Positions 27,466 through 36,772 of a stretch of DNA of 64,000 nucleotides are shown here, one piece after another. The notes beneath the pieces are model-generated. The model worked only from the letters and a program-made list of their open reading frames with translations. It did not search any database and was not told the DNA's origin. The stretch is from Burkholderiaceae bacterium. Lineage in GTDB: Bacteria > Pseudomonadota > Gammaproteobacteria > Burkholderiales > Burkholderiaceae_E. Position 1 is the stretch's first letter. Each line of letters opens with the position of its first letter. The stretch spans positions 496,001 through 560,000 of the forward strand of contig JAOSJU010000001.1 in the NCBI GenBank assembly GCA_027493945.1, written 5' to 3'. Both the position numbers and the translations under genes were made by a program.

Positions 27466-29106
27466 TCACGCGCCTGCCAGGCGCTGGGCGAGCCGGCCGT
27501 GGCGCTCGGTGGGACGAAGCGCCGCCTGCTCGACGGCTTCGCGCGAGCCCCAGACGCTCAGGCGGCGACGCGCGCGCGTGACGCCGGTGTAGACGAGTTC
27601 GCGGGTGGCCAGCGGGTGGCCCGCGGGCGCGGGCACGAGCGCGACCGACTCGAACTCCGAGCCCTGCGACTTGTGAACGGTGAGGGCCCGGGCGTCCTGG
27701 CACGCCGGCATCTGCAGCACCGGAAACAACCGCAGGCCGGCGGGGCCTTCGAAGGCCACCACCAGGTCGCCGTTGCGCGCGTCGCCCCCGGGATGCGGCA
27801 GGCACACGCCGACGTCGCCGTTGAACAGGCCGAGGCCGGGTTCGTTCTTCGTCACCATCGCGAGTCTTCCAGCATACCAGTCGGGGTTTCCGACGCCCAG
27901 CGCCAGCCCGCGCACGCGCAGGGCCATCGCGGCGTTGAGCGCGTCGACGCCGAACGGGCCCTCGCGCATGGCCGCGAGGACGCGATGCCGATCGTAGGCG
28001 GCGAGCACCTGCTGCGCGGCTGCGCCGGCAGCGACCGCTTCGAACGCGTCGCGCCATGCGTGCAGCGCCTCGCCGACGATCGCCGCCGCGTCGGGTGCGG
28101 CGAGCGCGATCGTCGCGGGCCAGTCGATCGGCGCGCCGGCGCGCGCGCGGATCGCGGCGGCGAGCGCGGCGATGTCGGGCGCATCCTGCTGCCGGTTGTT
28201 GCGTTCGAGCACGACGACGCCGGCCAGTGGCGCCGCGCACAGGTCGGCGAACACCGCACCGGCCTCGACCGAGGCGAGCTGGTCGCGATCGCCGGCGAGC
28301 ACCAGCCGCGCGCCCGGCCCGATCGACTCGAGCAGCCGCGACGCGAGCTCGATGTCGAGCATCGAGGCCTCGTCGACGATGACGAGGTCTTCGTCGAGCG
28401 GCATGGAAGCGCCCGCACGACCGTCGGCCCGCGCGCCGAGCAGCCGGTGCACCGTCTGCCCGGCCGCCGGCAGGCGCGCACGCAATGAGCCCGTGGGGTC
28501 GAGCGCAGCCAGCTGCGCGCCCAATGACTGCGCAAGCCGCGCGGCGGCCTTGCCGGTGGGCGCGGCATAGGCGATGCGCGCCTGCGGCGCGGCACGCGCG
28601 AAGGCGACGACCAGGCGCGCAAGCGTGGTCGTCTTGCCGGTGCCGGGGCCACCGGAGAGCACGGTAAGTCTGCGCCGAAGCGCGCAAGCGACCGCGCGCT
28701 GCTGCGGATCGACGGCATCGGCGCGGCCGAAGACCTCGGCGACGACGCGCGCCGGATCGTCGCAGCCGGGCAGCGGCGCGGCGACGTCGAGCGCGCGGAC
28801 CGATCGCGCGAGCGCGGTCTCGGCGCGCCAGAGACGATGCAGGTAGAGCGCCCCGCAATCGAGCACCAGCGGACGCGGATCGTCCGAAGGTCCGACGACC
28901 GGGCTGCGCGCGAGCGCCTCGCGCGCGCAGGCGTCGGCGACATCGACACAGACGTGTCCCGCGTCGGCGGCGCGCCAGGCCAGCGTCGCGAAGCGCCCGA
29001 CAATGGCGGCGCGGGCCGCGTCGCCACCGATGCGCGCGTGCAGCGCCTGCATTGCGCGGCCGAATTCGCGTGCCACCCTCGCGCCGGGTTCGGTCGCGCG
29101 CATCAT
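27466..29106 (-). CDS. recD: Exodeoxyribonuclease V alpha subunit RecD
   Basis: 546 residues. Walker A is S-G-G-P-G-T-G-K-T-T-T at 151-161; helicase motif II is V-I-V-D-E-A-S-M; the UvrD-like C-terminal motif is T-V-H-K-S-Q-G-S-E-F, followed by the motif VI region E-L-V-Y-T-G-V-T-R-A-R-R. RecD is the fast 5'-3' helicase motor of RecBCD. The ATG at 29106 overlaps the recB stop (ATGA). It is the last of the recC-recB-recD trio. Confidence 0.95.
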   Translation of the reverse strand: MMRATEPGARVAREFGRAMQALHARIGGDAARAAIVGRFATLAWRAADAGHVCVDVADACAREALARSPVVGPSDDPRPLVLDCGALYLHRLWRAETALARSVRALDVAAPLPGCDDPARVVAEVFGRADAVDPQQRAVACALRRRLTVLSGGPGTGKTTTLARLVVAFARAAPQARIAYAAPTGKAAARLAQSLGAQLAALDPTGSLRARLPAAGQTVHRLLGARADGRAGASMPLDEDLVIVDEASMLDIELASRLLESIGPGARLVLAGDRDQLASVEAGAVFADLCAAPLAGVVVLERNNRQQDAPDIAALAAAIRARAGAPIDWPATIALAAPDAAAIVGEALHAWRDAFEAVAAGAAAQQVLAAYDRHRVLAAMREGPFGVDALNAAMALRVRGLALGVGNPDWYAGRLAMVTKNEPGLGLFNGDVGVCLPHPGGDARNGDLVVAFEGPAGLRLFPVLQMPACQDARALTVHKSQGSEFESVALVPAPAGHPLATRELVYTGVTRARRRLSVWGSREAVEQAALRPTERHGRLAQRLAGA

Positions 29107-32100
29107 CGACTCCGCTGCGCCGGCGACGCGGCGAAAAGCCGGTCGAGCGTATCGACCAGCCGCGCGCTCGGGCGCAGCGCGTGAACGCCCGCGCCTTCGG
29201 TGCCGGGCACGTCGAGCCCCGCGCCGCGCAGGAAGACGTAGAGCGCGCCGCCGCAGTGGCGCTCGTAGTCGTAGCCGCGCAGCCGCCGGCGCAGCCAGCG
29301 GTGCAGTGCCAGCGCATACAGGCAGGCCTGCAACGGATACGCGTTGGCGCGCATCGCGCCGGCGAGCGGCGCCGCCGCATAACAGGCCGCGGAGGCGCCG
29401 AGATGATTGCTCTTCCAGTCGAGGAGGTAATAGCGGCCGCGATGCTCGAAGACCAGGTCGATGAAACCGCGCAGGAAGCCGCTCCAGCGGGCGGATCCGG
29501 TCGTTGCGTCGAAGCCGAACTCGGCGCCCACCGCATCGATCAGCACGCGGTCCGACACCGCATGGGCCGCCAGCAGGAAGTCGAGCTCGCGCACCTGTCG
29601 CGACGCGGGCACTTCGGGCAGGCGCAGGATTTCGCCCTGCGCCGCGCGCAACGGCGTGGCGAGCACCTGCCCGAGCCACTGCGCGACCTCGGCCGGATCG
29701 AAACGCCGGTAGCCACCGCGCGCGAGCCGGTCGGCGATCGCGGCGTGATCGAAAGGCGCATCGAAGCGCGCGTCTTCGAGCATCCCGTGCAGGCAGGTGC
29801 CCGCCTGCGAGCCGGCGGGAAACCGGAAGCGGATCGATGCCTCCGCCGCTGTGGCCGCTTCGGCCGGCTCGTCGGCCGCGGCGAGCGGCTCGGTCGGCAG
29901 CGGCTGCTGGTCGTGGTCGGGGCGCTCGACCGCGTCCTGCGCACGAGTGCCGCCGCCGTCCGCACCGTGCCGCGACGAGACGATCGCGCTGAAGCTGCTG
30001 GTGACGAGCGGCGCGGCAATCGTCGTGCGCCACGGGCGTGCCACGAGTGCGGACGGAGCAGGCGGGGTCTCCGCGGCAACTCCGGCCGGCACAGTCCCGG
30101 AGGCTGGGATGCAGGCAGGCGCGACCGCGGCCGACGCGAGCGTCGGCGCATCGACGATGCGCAGCGCCGCAGGCTCGGCCGCGCAGGCGCGCCCGCGCCA
30201 GGCGTCGAGCGCGCGGCCGATCGACGCCTCGTCCAGCGGCGGCGGCGTTTTCGAGTTGGGCCGCCAGTCGCGTTGTTCGGCCGGATCGAGGCCGGCGAGC
30301 AGCCACGCCAGCGGCGAGAACTGCGCGCCCGAAGCCGCGCCCCAGAACAGGTAGCAGCGCTGCTCGGCGCGGGTGAGCGCAACGTACATCGCGCGCAGCG
30401 CCTCGGCATGGAATTCGGCCGCGCACTGGCGCGCCGCCTGCTGCGTGGGTGCGAAATCGAGCACCGCGCGCCAGCCGCCGCCGTCGGTCCGCTCGTGCCA
30501 GGTGCGCGGGCCAGCCGCGGCGGCGGGGCCCCTCCCGGCCCAGGCGAAGGGCAGGAAGACCACCGGGAACTCCAGCCCCTTGCTCTTGTGCACGGTGAGA
30601 ATGCGCACCAGGTCCTCGTCGCTCTCCAGGCGCAACTCCTCGGTTTCGCGCTCGTCGGGTGCGCCGGACGCACGGCGGCGCGCCCACGCGCGCAGCGCCG
30701 GCTGCGGGCCGCGCCGCGCCTCCTCGTCGTCGCCGAGCAGCTCGATCAGGTGCATCAGGTTGGTGAGCCGCCGGTCGCCGTCCCGGATGGCGGCCAGCCG
30801 CTGCGCCACGCCCTCGTCGCGAATCAGCCTGCGCAGCGCGGCGATCGGGCCGCGTCGCAGCCAGTCTTCGCGGGCGCGCGCGAACCGCGACGCGGCCGCG
30901 AGCGCGCGACCGGAATCGGCGTCGAGCGCGGCAAGGCTCGCGGCATCTTCGCCCAGCAGCGTGGTGGCCAGCGCCGCGCGCAACAGGCCCGCATCGGCGG
31001 GATCGGCGATCGCCGCGACGACGCGCAGCAACTCGTTGCATTCGAGCGTGCCGAGCACGCTTTCGCGCGAGACTTCGGCCGCGCCGATGCCGGCCGCGGC
31101 CAGCGCGCGCTTGATGCCGGCGCCCTGCCGATGGGTGTTGACCAGCACCGCGATGTCGGCGGGCCGCAACGGGCGCCCGCCCAGTTGCGCGCGGCCGTCG
31201 AGAAGCCGGCCGATCTCGCCGACGCAGGCCTCGATCGACTGGCGCTGCGCCGCTGCCACGTTCAGCCAGCCGGCATCGGGGTCGGGACGCAGCAGCGCGA
31301 CGGTCAGCGCCGCGCGGGCGGCTTCGTCGCCCGCTTCGTCGCCTGCAACGAGCGCGCGGCGCGGGCGCGCGCCGACGCCGGTATCGGTGAAGCCGATCTC
31401 GCCGACGAGGAACGGCCGCTCGCGGCCGAACAGCGCGTTCACCGACGCGATCAGCGCGCGGCTCGAACGCTGGTTTTCGCCCAGCCTGTGGATGCGCCGC
31501 ACCGCCTCGCGTGCGTCGAGGTACGAGTAGACGTCGGCGCCCCGGAACGCGTAGATCGCCTGTTTGGGGTCGCCCACCAGCACCAGCGCGGGCGGCGCAG
31601 GAGCGCCCTCGCCCGCGGGTGCCGCCTCGACGTAGATGCGCCTGAAGATCGCCCACTGCAGCGCGTCGGTGTCCTGGCATTCGTCGATCAGCGCCATCGG
31701 ATGGCGTTCGCGCAACGCCGCGGCGAGTGCTGCGCCGCCGTCGGGGTCGGCGAGCGCGTCGTGCACCAGGCGCAGCAGGTCGTCGAAGCCGAGCGCGCGG
31801 GCCTGCGCGAGCGCGTCCTGGCGGGTCGCGCGAGCGGCAGTCGCGATTTCGAGCGCGACCCGGGCGGGAAGCTGCGCGAGCGACTCGGCGAGCCTCGCGA
31901 GCCGCTCGCAGGCGAGCGGAATCGAGAACGGCGGCACGCGCTCGCCGAAGCGCGAGACGGCGAGCTTGCCGACCGCTTCGGGCAGCGCCTGCGGGTGCGG
32001 ATCGGCGCAGAACACGCGCAGCGCCTCGAGCCAGCCCTTCGCCCAGGCGACACGAAAGCGCGTGCCGTCGGCGTTGCCCTTCGTGCCGAGCCAGTCAAGC

Positions 32101-32822
32101 AGCGCGTCGGTTTCGCTCGCGAGCGCAGCAGAAAGTTCCGCGCGCGCCTCGGCGAGCTCGCACTCGACGCCGCGCCAGTCGGCCGCGGCGGGCGCCACGC
32201 GCGCCAGCGGCTGCGCGGCGATTGCGCGCACCGCGGCGCGCAGTGTGTCGGGGTCGAGACCGGCAAGCGTGAAGGCCAGCAGCCGCGCGGGCGAGGCCTC
32301 GCGCGCCTGTGCGCGCCACCAATCGGGGAGCCGGTCGAGCTCGGGAGCGGTGCTCTCGGCGCTCACCGGCAGGCCGCCCGGCACGCCGATCGACAGCGCG
32401 TGCTCGTCGATCACGCGCTGGCAATACCCGTGGATGGTGTACACCGCCATCTCGTCGGCACGCGCCAGCGCAATGCGCAGCAGCGAGCGCGCGCGGCGCG
32501 CCGCCGCGTCGTCGAGGCGTGCCGCCCAGGCGACGCAGAACGGCTCGTCGACGGCGCTGTCTCGCCCCTCGATGCGATCGTCGAGCAGCCGCCCGAGCTG
32601 CGCGATGCGCTGGCGAATGCGCGCGCCCAGCTCGGCGGTGGCCGCGTTGGTGAAAGTCACCACGAGCACCTGCTCGATGCCCAGCCCGCGCTCGACGAGC
32701 GCGCGCACCACCAGCCCCGCGATGGTCCAGGTCTTGCCGGTGCCCGCGTCGGCCTCGAGCAGGTGCAGCCCGTCGAGGATGCCGGCGTCGAAGACCGGGT
32801 GCGCGGCCAGCGAGTCGCTCAT
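29103..32822 (-). CDS. recB: Exodeoxyribonuclease V beta subunit RecB
   Basis: 1,239 residues. Walker A E-A-D-A-G-T-G-K-T-W-T at 23-33, the D-E-C-Q-D-T-D motif II, the Q-A-I-Y-F/Y-F-R-G-A-D segment and T-V-H-K-S-K-G-L-E-F motif V mark the UvrD-type helicase. The C-terminal nuclease domain is intact, with L-L-D-W-K-S-N-H near residue 1135 carrying catalytic Asp and Lys. RecB unwinds 3'-5' and loads RecA at Chi. It overlaps recC by 4 bases at its start and recD by 4 at its end, so the three subunits are translationally coupled. Confidence 0.96.
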   Translation of the reverse strand: MSDSLAAHPVFDAGILDGLHLLEADAGTGKTWTIAGLVVRALVERGLGIEQVLVVTFTNAATAELGARIRQRIAQLGRLLDDRIEGRDSAVDEPFCVAWAARLDDAAARRARSLLRIALARADEMAVYTIHGYCQRVIDEHALSIGVPGGLPVSAESTAPELDRLPDWWRAQAREASPARLLAFTLAGLDPDTLRAAVRAIAAQPLARVAPAAADWRGVECELAEARAELSAALASETDALLDWLGTKGNADGTRFRVAWAKGWLEALRVFCADPHPQALPEAVGKLAVSRFGERVPPFSIPLACERLARLAESLAQLPARVALEIATAARATRQDALAQARALGFDDLLRLVHDALADPDGGAALAAALRERHPMALIDECQDTDALQWAIFRRIYVEAAPAGEGAPAPPALVLVGDPKQAIYAFRGADVYSYLDAREAVRRIHRLGENQRSSRALIASVNALFGRERPFLVGEIGFTDTGVGARPRRALVAGDEAGDEAARAALTVALLRPDPDAGWLNVAAAQRQSIEACVGEIGRLLDGRAQLGGRPLRPADIAVLVNTHRQGAGIKRALAAAGIGAAEVSRESVLGTLECNELLRVVAAIADPADAGLLRAALATTLLGEDAASLAALDADSGRALAAASRFARAREDWLRRGPIAALRRLIRDEGVAQRLAAIRDGDRRLTNLMHLIELLGDDEEARRGPQPALRAWARRRASGAPDERETEELRLESDEDLVRILTVHKSKGLEFPVVFLPFAWAGRGPAAAAGPRTWHERTDGGGWRAVLDFAPTQQAARQCAAEFHAEALRAMYVALTRAEQRCYLFWGAASGAQFSPLAWLLAGLDPAEQRDWRPNSKTPPPLDEASIGRALDAWRGRACAAEPAALRIVDAPTLASAAVAPACIPASGTVPAGVAAETPPAPSALVARPWRTTIAAPLVTSSFSAIVSSRHGADGGGTRAQDAVERPDHDQQPLPTEPLAAADEPAEAATAAEASIRFRFPAGSQAGTCLHGMLEDARFDAPFDHAAIADRLARGGYRRFDPAEVAQWLGQVLATPLRAAQGEILRLPEVPASRQVRELDFLLAAHAVSDRVLIDAVGAEFGFDATTGSARWSGFLRGFIDLVFEHRGRYYLLDWKSNHLGASAACYAAAPLAGAMRANAYPLQACLYALALHRWLRRRLRGYDYERHCGGALYVFLRGAGLDVPGTEGAGVHALRPSARLVDTLDRLFAASPAQRSR

Positions 32823-35800
32823 CCCTGCTCCTCGCGGCGCGCCCGCAGCACGATGTCGTCCAGGATCGGGCGATAGACGCGCTCGCCGAGCGCCAGCATC
32901 GCCTCGACGTCGGGCTCGGCATCGCGCAGCAGCGCGACCGCCGCCGGGCGCGCGAGTTCGGGCGCCGGTCCGCCGAAGCCCGCGCCGACGAGCGTGGCGC
33001 GCGCGCGCTCGCGCGCCGCCGCCTCACGCGCCTCGGGCGAACGCGGCGCGCCCCCGCGCGGGGGCGCCGCCAGCGTCAGCGCGTAGCGCAGCCAGCCGCG
33101 GGGGAACAGCGCCAGCGGCTCGCTGACGATGCGCCGCGCCCATTCGAGCGCGTGGCGCAGGCTGCGCTGCGGATCGGGGCAGTGCAGCTCGACGAGCCAG
33201 TCGGGGGCGACCAGGCGCGCCGGCGCGCCGCCACGCGCCTCGCGCCACAGCGCGGCGCGCAGCCACGCGTCGATCAGCGCGTGCGCGCCCAGCGGGAACG
33301 CGGTGACGAACACCGGCGCCTCGTCGGCGCCGAGCATCGGCGCGCCCGCGACGATGCGCACCTCGTCGAGCGTCGCCGCGACCGGAGCCGCGGCGCGCAT
33401 CGCGGGCTTCGCCTCGTCGACCAGCGCGCGCGCGCGCCGCACGATCGATTCGGCCTGGCTGCGCCCGGGTTCGCCCGCCGCAACGGGCGGCGCGATCGCG
33501 AGCTCGTCGGCGAGGCGACGTGCATCTTCGCCGGCCAGCAGCCGGTCGACGCAGGACTGCACCAGTGCGCGATCGTCGCCCCCGATCCACAGCGGCTCGG
33601 TGTCGTCGGGCGGCGGCCGCTCGCGCAGCAGGCGCACGCCGAGCGCGCCGCGCAGCCAGCTGGCCGGCGGATCGGCGAGCGCGTCGCGCAGCGCCTCCAC
33701 CGCGAGCGTTGCCGCCCGCGGCGGCGCGGCCGCGACCGGGCCATCGGCGGCGCAGGCCACCTCCAGGCCGACGAGCGCGCCGAGGGCCGGCGCGCGCGCG
33801 GTCAACGGTCGCGCCAGTTCGCGCGCGGCGGCGAGCCACTCCTGCGCGTAGCTGCCGCCGGCCGCGAAGCTGCGCGCCGAGAACGGATGCAACGGATATT
33901 CGACCAGCGCCGGCGCGGCTGCCGGTTCGGGATGGCGCCGGCGCGGAGTCTCGAACGCGGCGCCGGCCGCAGCCGGATCGAGCCGCGCCGACAGGTAAGC
34001 GAGCAGCTCGTCGACCAGCGGCGACGGATTCAGCGGCGTGTCGTCGCGCGCATTGCGGCTGCGGCACAGCATGAGCAGCCGGTCGCGCGCCGCGAGCACC
34101 GCGTCGAGAAACACGCCGCGGTCGTCGATTCGTGCCAGCCGGTCGCCGAAGCGCGGCGCGCGACGCATCAGGTCGAGCTCGTCGCGCGCGCCCTTTCGCG
34201 GAAACGCGCCCTCGTCCATGCCGAACAGGCAGACCACGCGAAACGGCACGCCGGGCAGGCTGCCCAGCGGGCACACGGTGACCGCGCCCGAGGGCATCGC
34301 GGCACCGGCGCTGCGCGCGAGCGCATCGGCGAACGCATGCTCGAACGCCGCGCCGTCGAGGGCGACCGCCGGCATGCCGGCCGCGCTCGCCAGCAGGTCG
34401 GACAGTGCGTCGCGCACGCGCTGCAGGCCCGGCGCGTGCTCGCGCACTTCGCCGAACACGGTTTCGAGCGCATCGCCGAGCGCGGCGCACCCATCGGTGA
34501 GCGGCCGCGGCGAACGCGCCGCGGCGCGCAGCGTTGCCAGCGCGTCGCCCGCCGGCAGCCAGGCATCGAGGATGCGCGCGCGCGTGCCCTGCGCGCCAGG
34601 CACGGCAAGCAGGTCGCCCACCGCCCGCTGCGCGCCCAGCGCCGCGCCCGCGAGCAGCCGGTCGATCGCCGCGCGCAGGCTGTGCTTGGGCGAGCCGTCT
34701 TCCTCGTCGAGCCCGCGGCGCGCGCCGGCTGCCTCGAACCAGCCCGCCAGCAACTCGACCTCCGAGGCATCCAGCGCGAGCGCCTCCATCACCGCGGGGT
34801 TGCGCAACCAGGCGTCGAGCTCGGGCGCCGCGAGCGGGCGCAGCGCCATGGCGAGCAGCTGCTGCGCCGCGGCCACCAGCGGGTCGGCGCGCGGCGCGCG
34901 CCCGCTGATCGCGAACGGAATCCGCCGCCCCTCGGGCTGGCTGTCGAACACGCCCTCGATCGCGGCGGCGGCGGTCTCGACGTCGGCGCAATAGACGACG
35001 ACCTCGGAGGGCGCGAGCCGCGGCAGGGTCTCGAAGCACTCGAGCAGCCGCTCGTGCAGGATCTCGGCCTGGCGTACCGCTCCGTGCGCGCCCAGCACCG
35101 CGATCGAGCCGTCGTCGCGCACGAGCCCGCGCCACGGTTCGTCGCTGCGCAGGAACACCGCCGCCTGCAGTGCCTGAAGCGTCCCGGCCGGCGCCGCCTG
35201 CGCATCGTCGCCGAACGGCCAGGCTTCGTCGCGGCCCGGCGCCTCGGCCTGCACGCCGAAGCGCTCCTCGAGCGACAGCGCCTGCGCGACGAAGTCGCGC
35301 TGCGCCCTGCCCCAGTTGCCGAGCAGCGACGGCTCGCCCTCGTAGAGCCAGGCGACGTCGGGCCGCTGCTCGCGAATCGCCGCGAGACTGCGCGAATCGA
35401 GCATGTCGGTCCACAACTCGCGGCACGGATCGGGCGCGTACAGCGAGACGTCGATCGACGCCGACAGCTGCCCGAACAGCGCGAACTGCTCGGGCGAGAG
35501 GTCGAGGCGCCCGAACAGCGCCACGCGCGAGGCGCCGAGCGCACGCCGCACGAGCCCGTCGTCGCCGGCGAGCAACCGCGCGAACTGGTCGTACGGGTGT
35601 TCGTCGCGCACGTCGGGCAGCCGTTCGAGCAGACGCTGCCACAGCCAGCGCTGCCAGGGCTCGTGCGCGCCCAGCGGCCGCTCGCCGCTGGCCCACTGGC
35701 CGCGCTGCCAGCGCGCGAGCCAGTCGCGGCGGTACGCGAGATAGCGATCGAAGCACGCCGCCAGCGCGTCGGCCAGGACGAGCCGCGCAAGCGACCCCTC

Positions 35801-36172
35801 GTCGCGCAGCCGCTTGCGCACCAGCGCGAATTCCGGCCGCTGCGGCAACTCGTCGAGCAACTGCATCAGCAGCCAGCGCACGCGAGCCGGCTCGAACGGC
35901 GAGCGCTGCGGCAGCCCGCGCAAGGTCGCACGCATCGTGCGCCACAGCCAGCGCCCTGCGAACTCCGGCTGCAGGCGGGCGCTGATCCCGTGCCGCGCGG
36001 CGTCGCGGCGCTGCAGCCAGCGGCCCACGCCGACGCTGGGCACGATCACCGTGCGCTCGGCCAGCGGGTCGTCCGATTCGCCGGGGGCCTCGCCCGCCAC
36101 CTCGTCGAGCGAATCGAGCAGCGCGTCGGCGAGCCGGTCGAAGCGGTGATCGAAGCGGATGCGCAGTGCCAC
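32819..36172 (-). CDS. recC: Exodeoxyribonuclease V gamma subunit RecC
   Basis: 1,117 residues, normal for RecC. The N-terminus has V-P-S-V-G-V-G-R-W-L-Q and the family phrase P-E-F-A-G-R-W-L-W. The middle has V-V-C-L-F-G-M-D-E-G-A-F-P-R, conserved in RecC as a degenerate helicase motif. RecC recognises Chi and splits the strands for RecB and RecD. It follows the DUF924 gene by 6 bases and overlaps recB by 4, within a long minus-strand operon starting at the wax ester synthase gene. Confidence 0.95.
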   Translation of the reverse strand: MALRIRFDHRFDRLADALLDSLDEVAGEAPGESDDPLAERTVIVPSVGVGRWLQRRDAARHGISARLQPEFAGRWLWRTMRATLRGLPQRSPFEPARVRWLLMQLLDELPQRPEFALVRKRLRDEGSLARLVLADALAACFDRYLAYRRDWLARWQRGQWASGERPLGAHEPWQRWLWQRLLERLPDVRDEHPYDQFARLLAGDDGLVRRALGASRVALFGRLDLSPEQFALFGQLSASIDVSLYAPDPCRELWTDMLDSRSLAAIREQRPDVAWLYEGEPSLLGNWGRAQRDFVAQALSLEERFGVQAEAPGRDEAWPFGDDAQAAPAGTLQALQAAVFLRSDEPWRGLVRDDGSIAVLGAHGAVRQAEILHERLLECFETLPRLAPSEVVVYCADVETAAAAIEGVFDSQPEGRRIPFAISGRAPRADPLVAAAQQLLAMALRPLAAPELDAWLRNPAVMEALALDASEVELLAGWFEAAGARRGLDEEDGSPKHSLRAAIDRLLAGAALGAQRAVGDLLAVPGAQGTRARILDAWLPAGDALATLRAAARSPRPLTDGCAALGDALETVFGEVREHAPGLQRVRDALSDLLASAAGMPAVALDGAAFEHAFADALARSAGAAMPSGAVTVCPLGSLPGVPFRVVCLFGMDEGAFPRKGARDELDLMRRAPRFGDRLARIDDRGVFLDAVLAARDRLLMLCRSRNARDDTPLNPSPLVDELLAYLSARLDPAAAGAAFETPRRRHPEPAAAPALVEYPLHPFSARSFAAGGSYAQEWLAAARELARPLTARAPALGALVGLEVACAADGPVAAAPPRAATLAVEALRDALADPPASWLRGALGVRLLRERPPPDDTEPLWIGGDDRALVQSCVDRLLAGEDARRLADELAIAPPVAAGEPGRSQAESIVRRARALVDEAKPAMRAAAPVAATLDEVRIVAGAPMLGADEAPVFVTAFPLGAHALIDAWLRAALWREARGGAPARLVAPDWLVELHCPDPQRSLRHALEWARRIVSEPLALFPRGWLRYALTLAAPPRGGAPRSPEAREAAARERARATLVGAGFGGPAPELARPAAVALLRDAEPDVEAMLALGERVYRPILDDIVLRARREEQG

Positions 36173-36178
36173 CGCGGC

Positions 36179-36772
36179 TCAGAATCGCGAGCCAGGCTCG
36201 CGCAGGAACGCTTCCTCGGCGGGCGTCGATTCGCGCCCGAGGATCGCGTTGCGGTGGGGGTAACGCCCGAAGCGTTCGACGACCTCGTAGTGGCGCACCG
36301 CCCACGACCATGCGCCGCCGGCCAGCGGATCGTCGCGCAGCTGTCCGAACAGGCGCAGCGATTCGCGCTGATCCTCGAGCGACTCGGAATGCTCGAACGG
36401 CAGATAGCAGAACCAGCGCAGCAGCGGATCGTAGCGGCGGTCCCAGCCGTCGGCGACGATGCGGCGTGCCACAGCGAGCGCAGCCGCGTCGCCGGCGAAC
36501 ATCTTCGGCGTGTCGCGAAACACGTTGCGCGTGAACTGGTCGAGCACGATGACCAGCGCGGGCGCGGTGTCCGGATCGAGCGCCCAATGCTCGCAGCCGC
36601 CGGAGAGCGCACGCTCGATCAGCGCGCCGAAGGTGTCGCGGATTTCCTGGTCGAAGGCCGGATCCTTGCCGAACCACCGGCTGCGCACCCGGCCGCGCTC
36701 GCTGCCGCCGGGTCCGTCGAACCAGAACGCGAGCACGCGCTGCGCCTGCGCGTCGCCGGCCTTCAGCTGCAT
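36179..36772 (-). CDS. DUF924 family protein
   Basis: 197 residues of the DUF924/YbaZ-like family. The diagnostic phrases are V-L-A-F-W-F-D, R-W-F-G-K-D-P-A-F-D, I-V-L-D-Q-F-T-R-N-V-F-R-D-T, P-F-E-H-S-E-S-L-E-D-Q and Y-E-V-V-E-R-F-G-R-Y-P-H-R-N-A-I-L-G-R, all present in order. The fold is TPR-like by analogy; no biochemical role is established. Its start overlaps the end of the wax ester synthase gene by 10 bases and it is followed by recC. Confidence 0.9.
   Translation of the reverse strand: MQLKAGDAQAQRVLAFWFDGPGGSERGRVRSRWFGKDPAFDQEIRDTFGALIERALSGGCEHWALDPDTAPALVIVLDQFTRNVFRDTPKMFAGDAAALAVARRIVADGWDRRYDPLLRWFCYLPFEHSESLEDQRESLRLFGQLRDDPLAGGAWSWAVRHYEVVERFGRYPHRNAILGRESTPAEEAFLREPGSRF

Noticed and set aside
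29052..32876. Long plus-strand frame of 1,274 codons opposite recB
   Set aside because: A compositional shadow of recB; low-complexity Arg/Ala/Gly sequence, no ribosome site and no recognisable motif.
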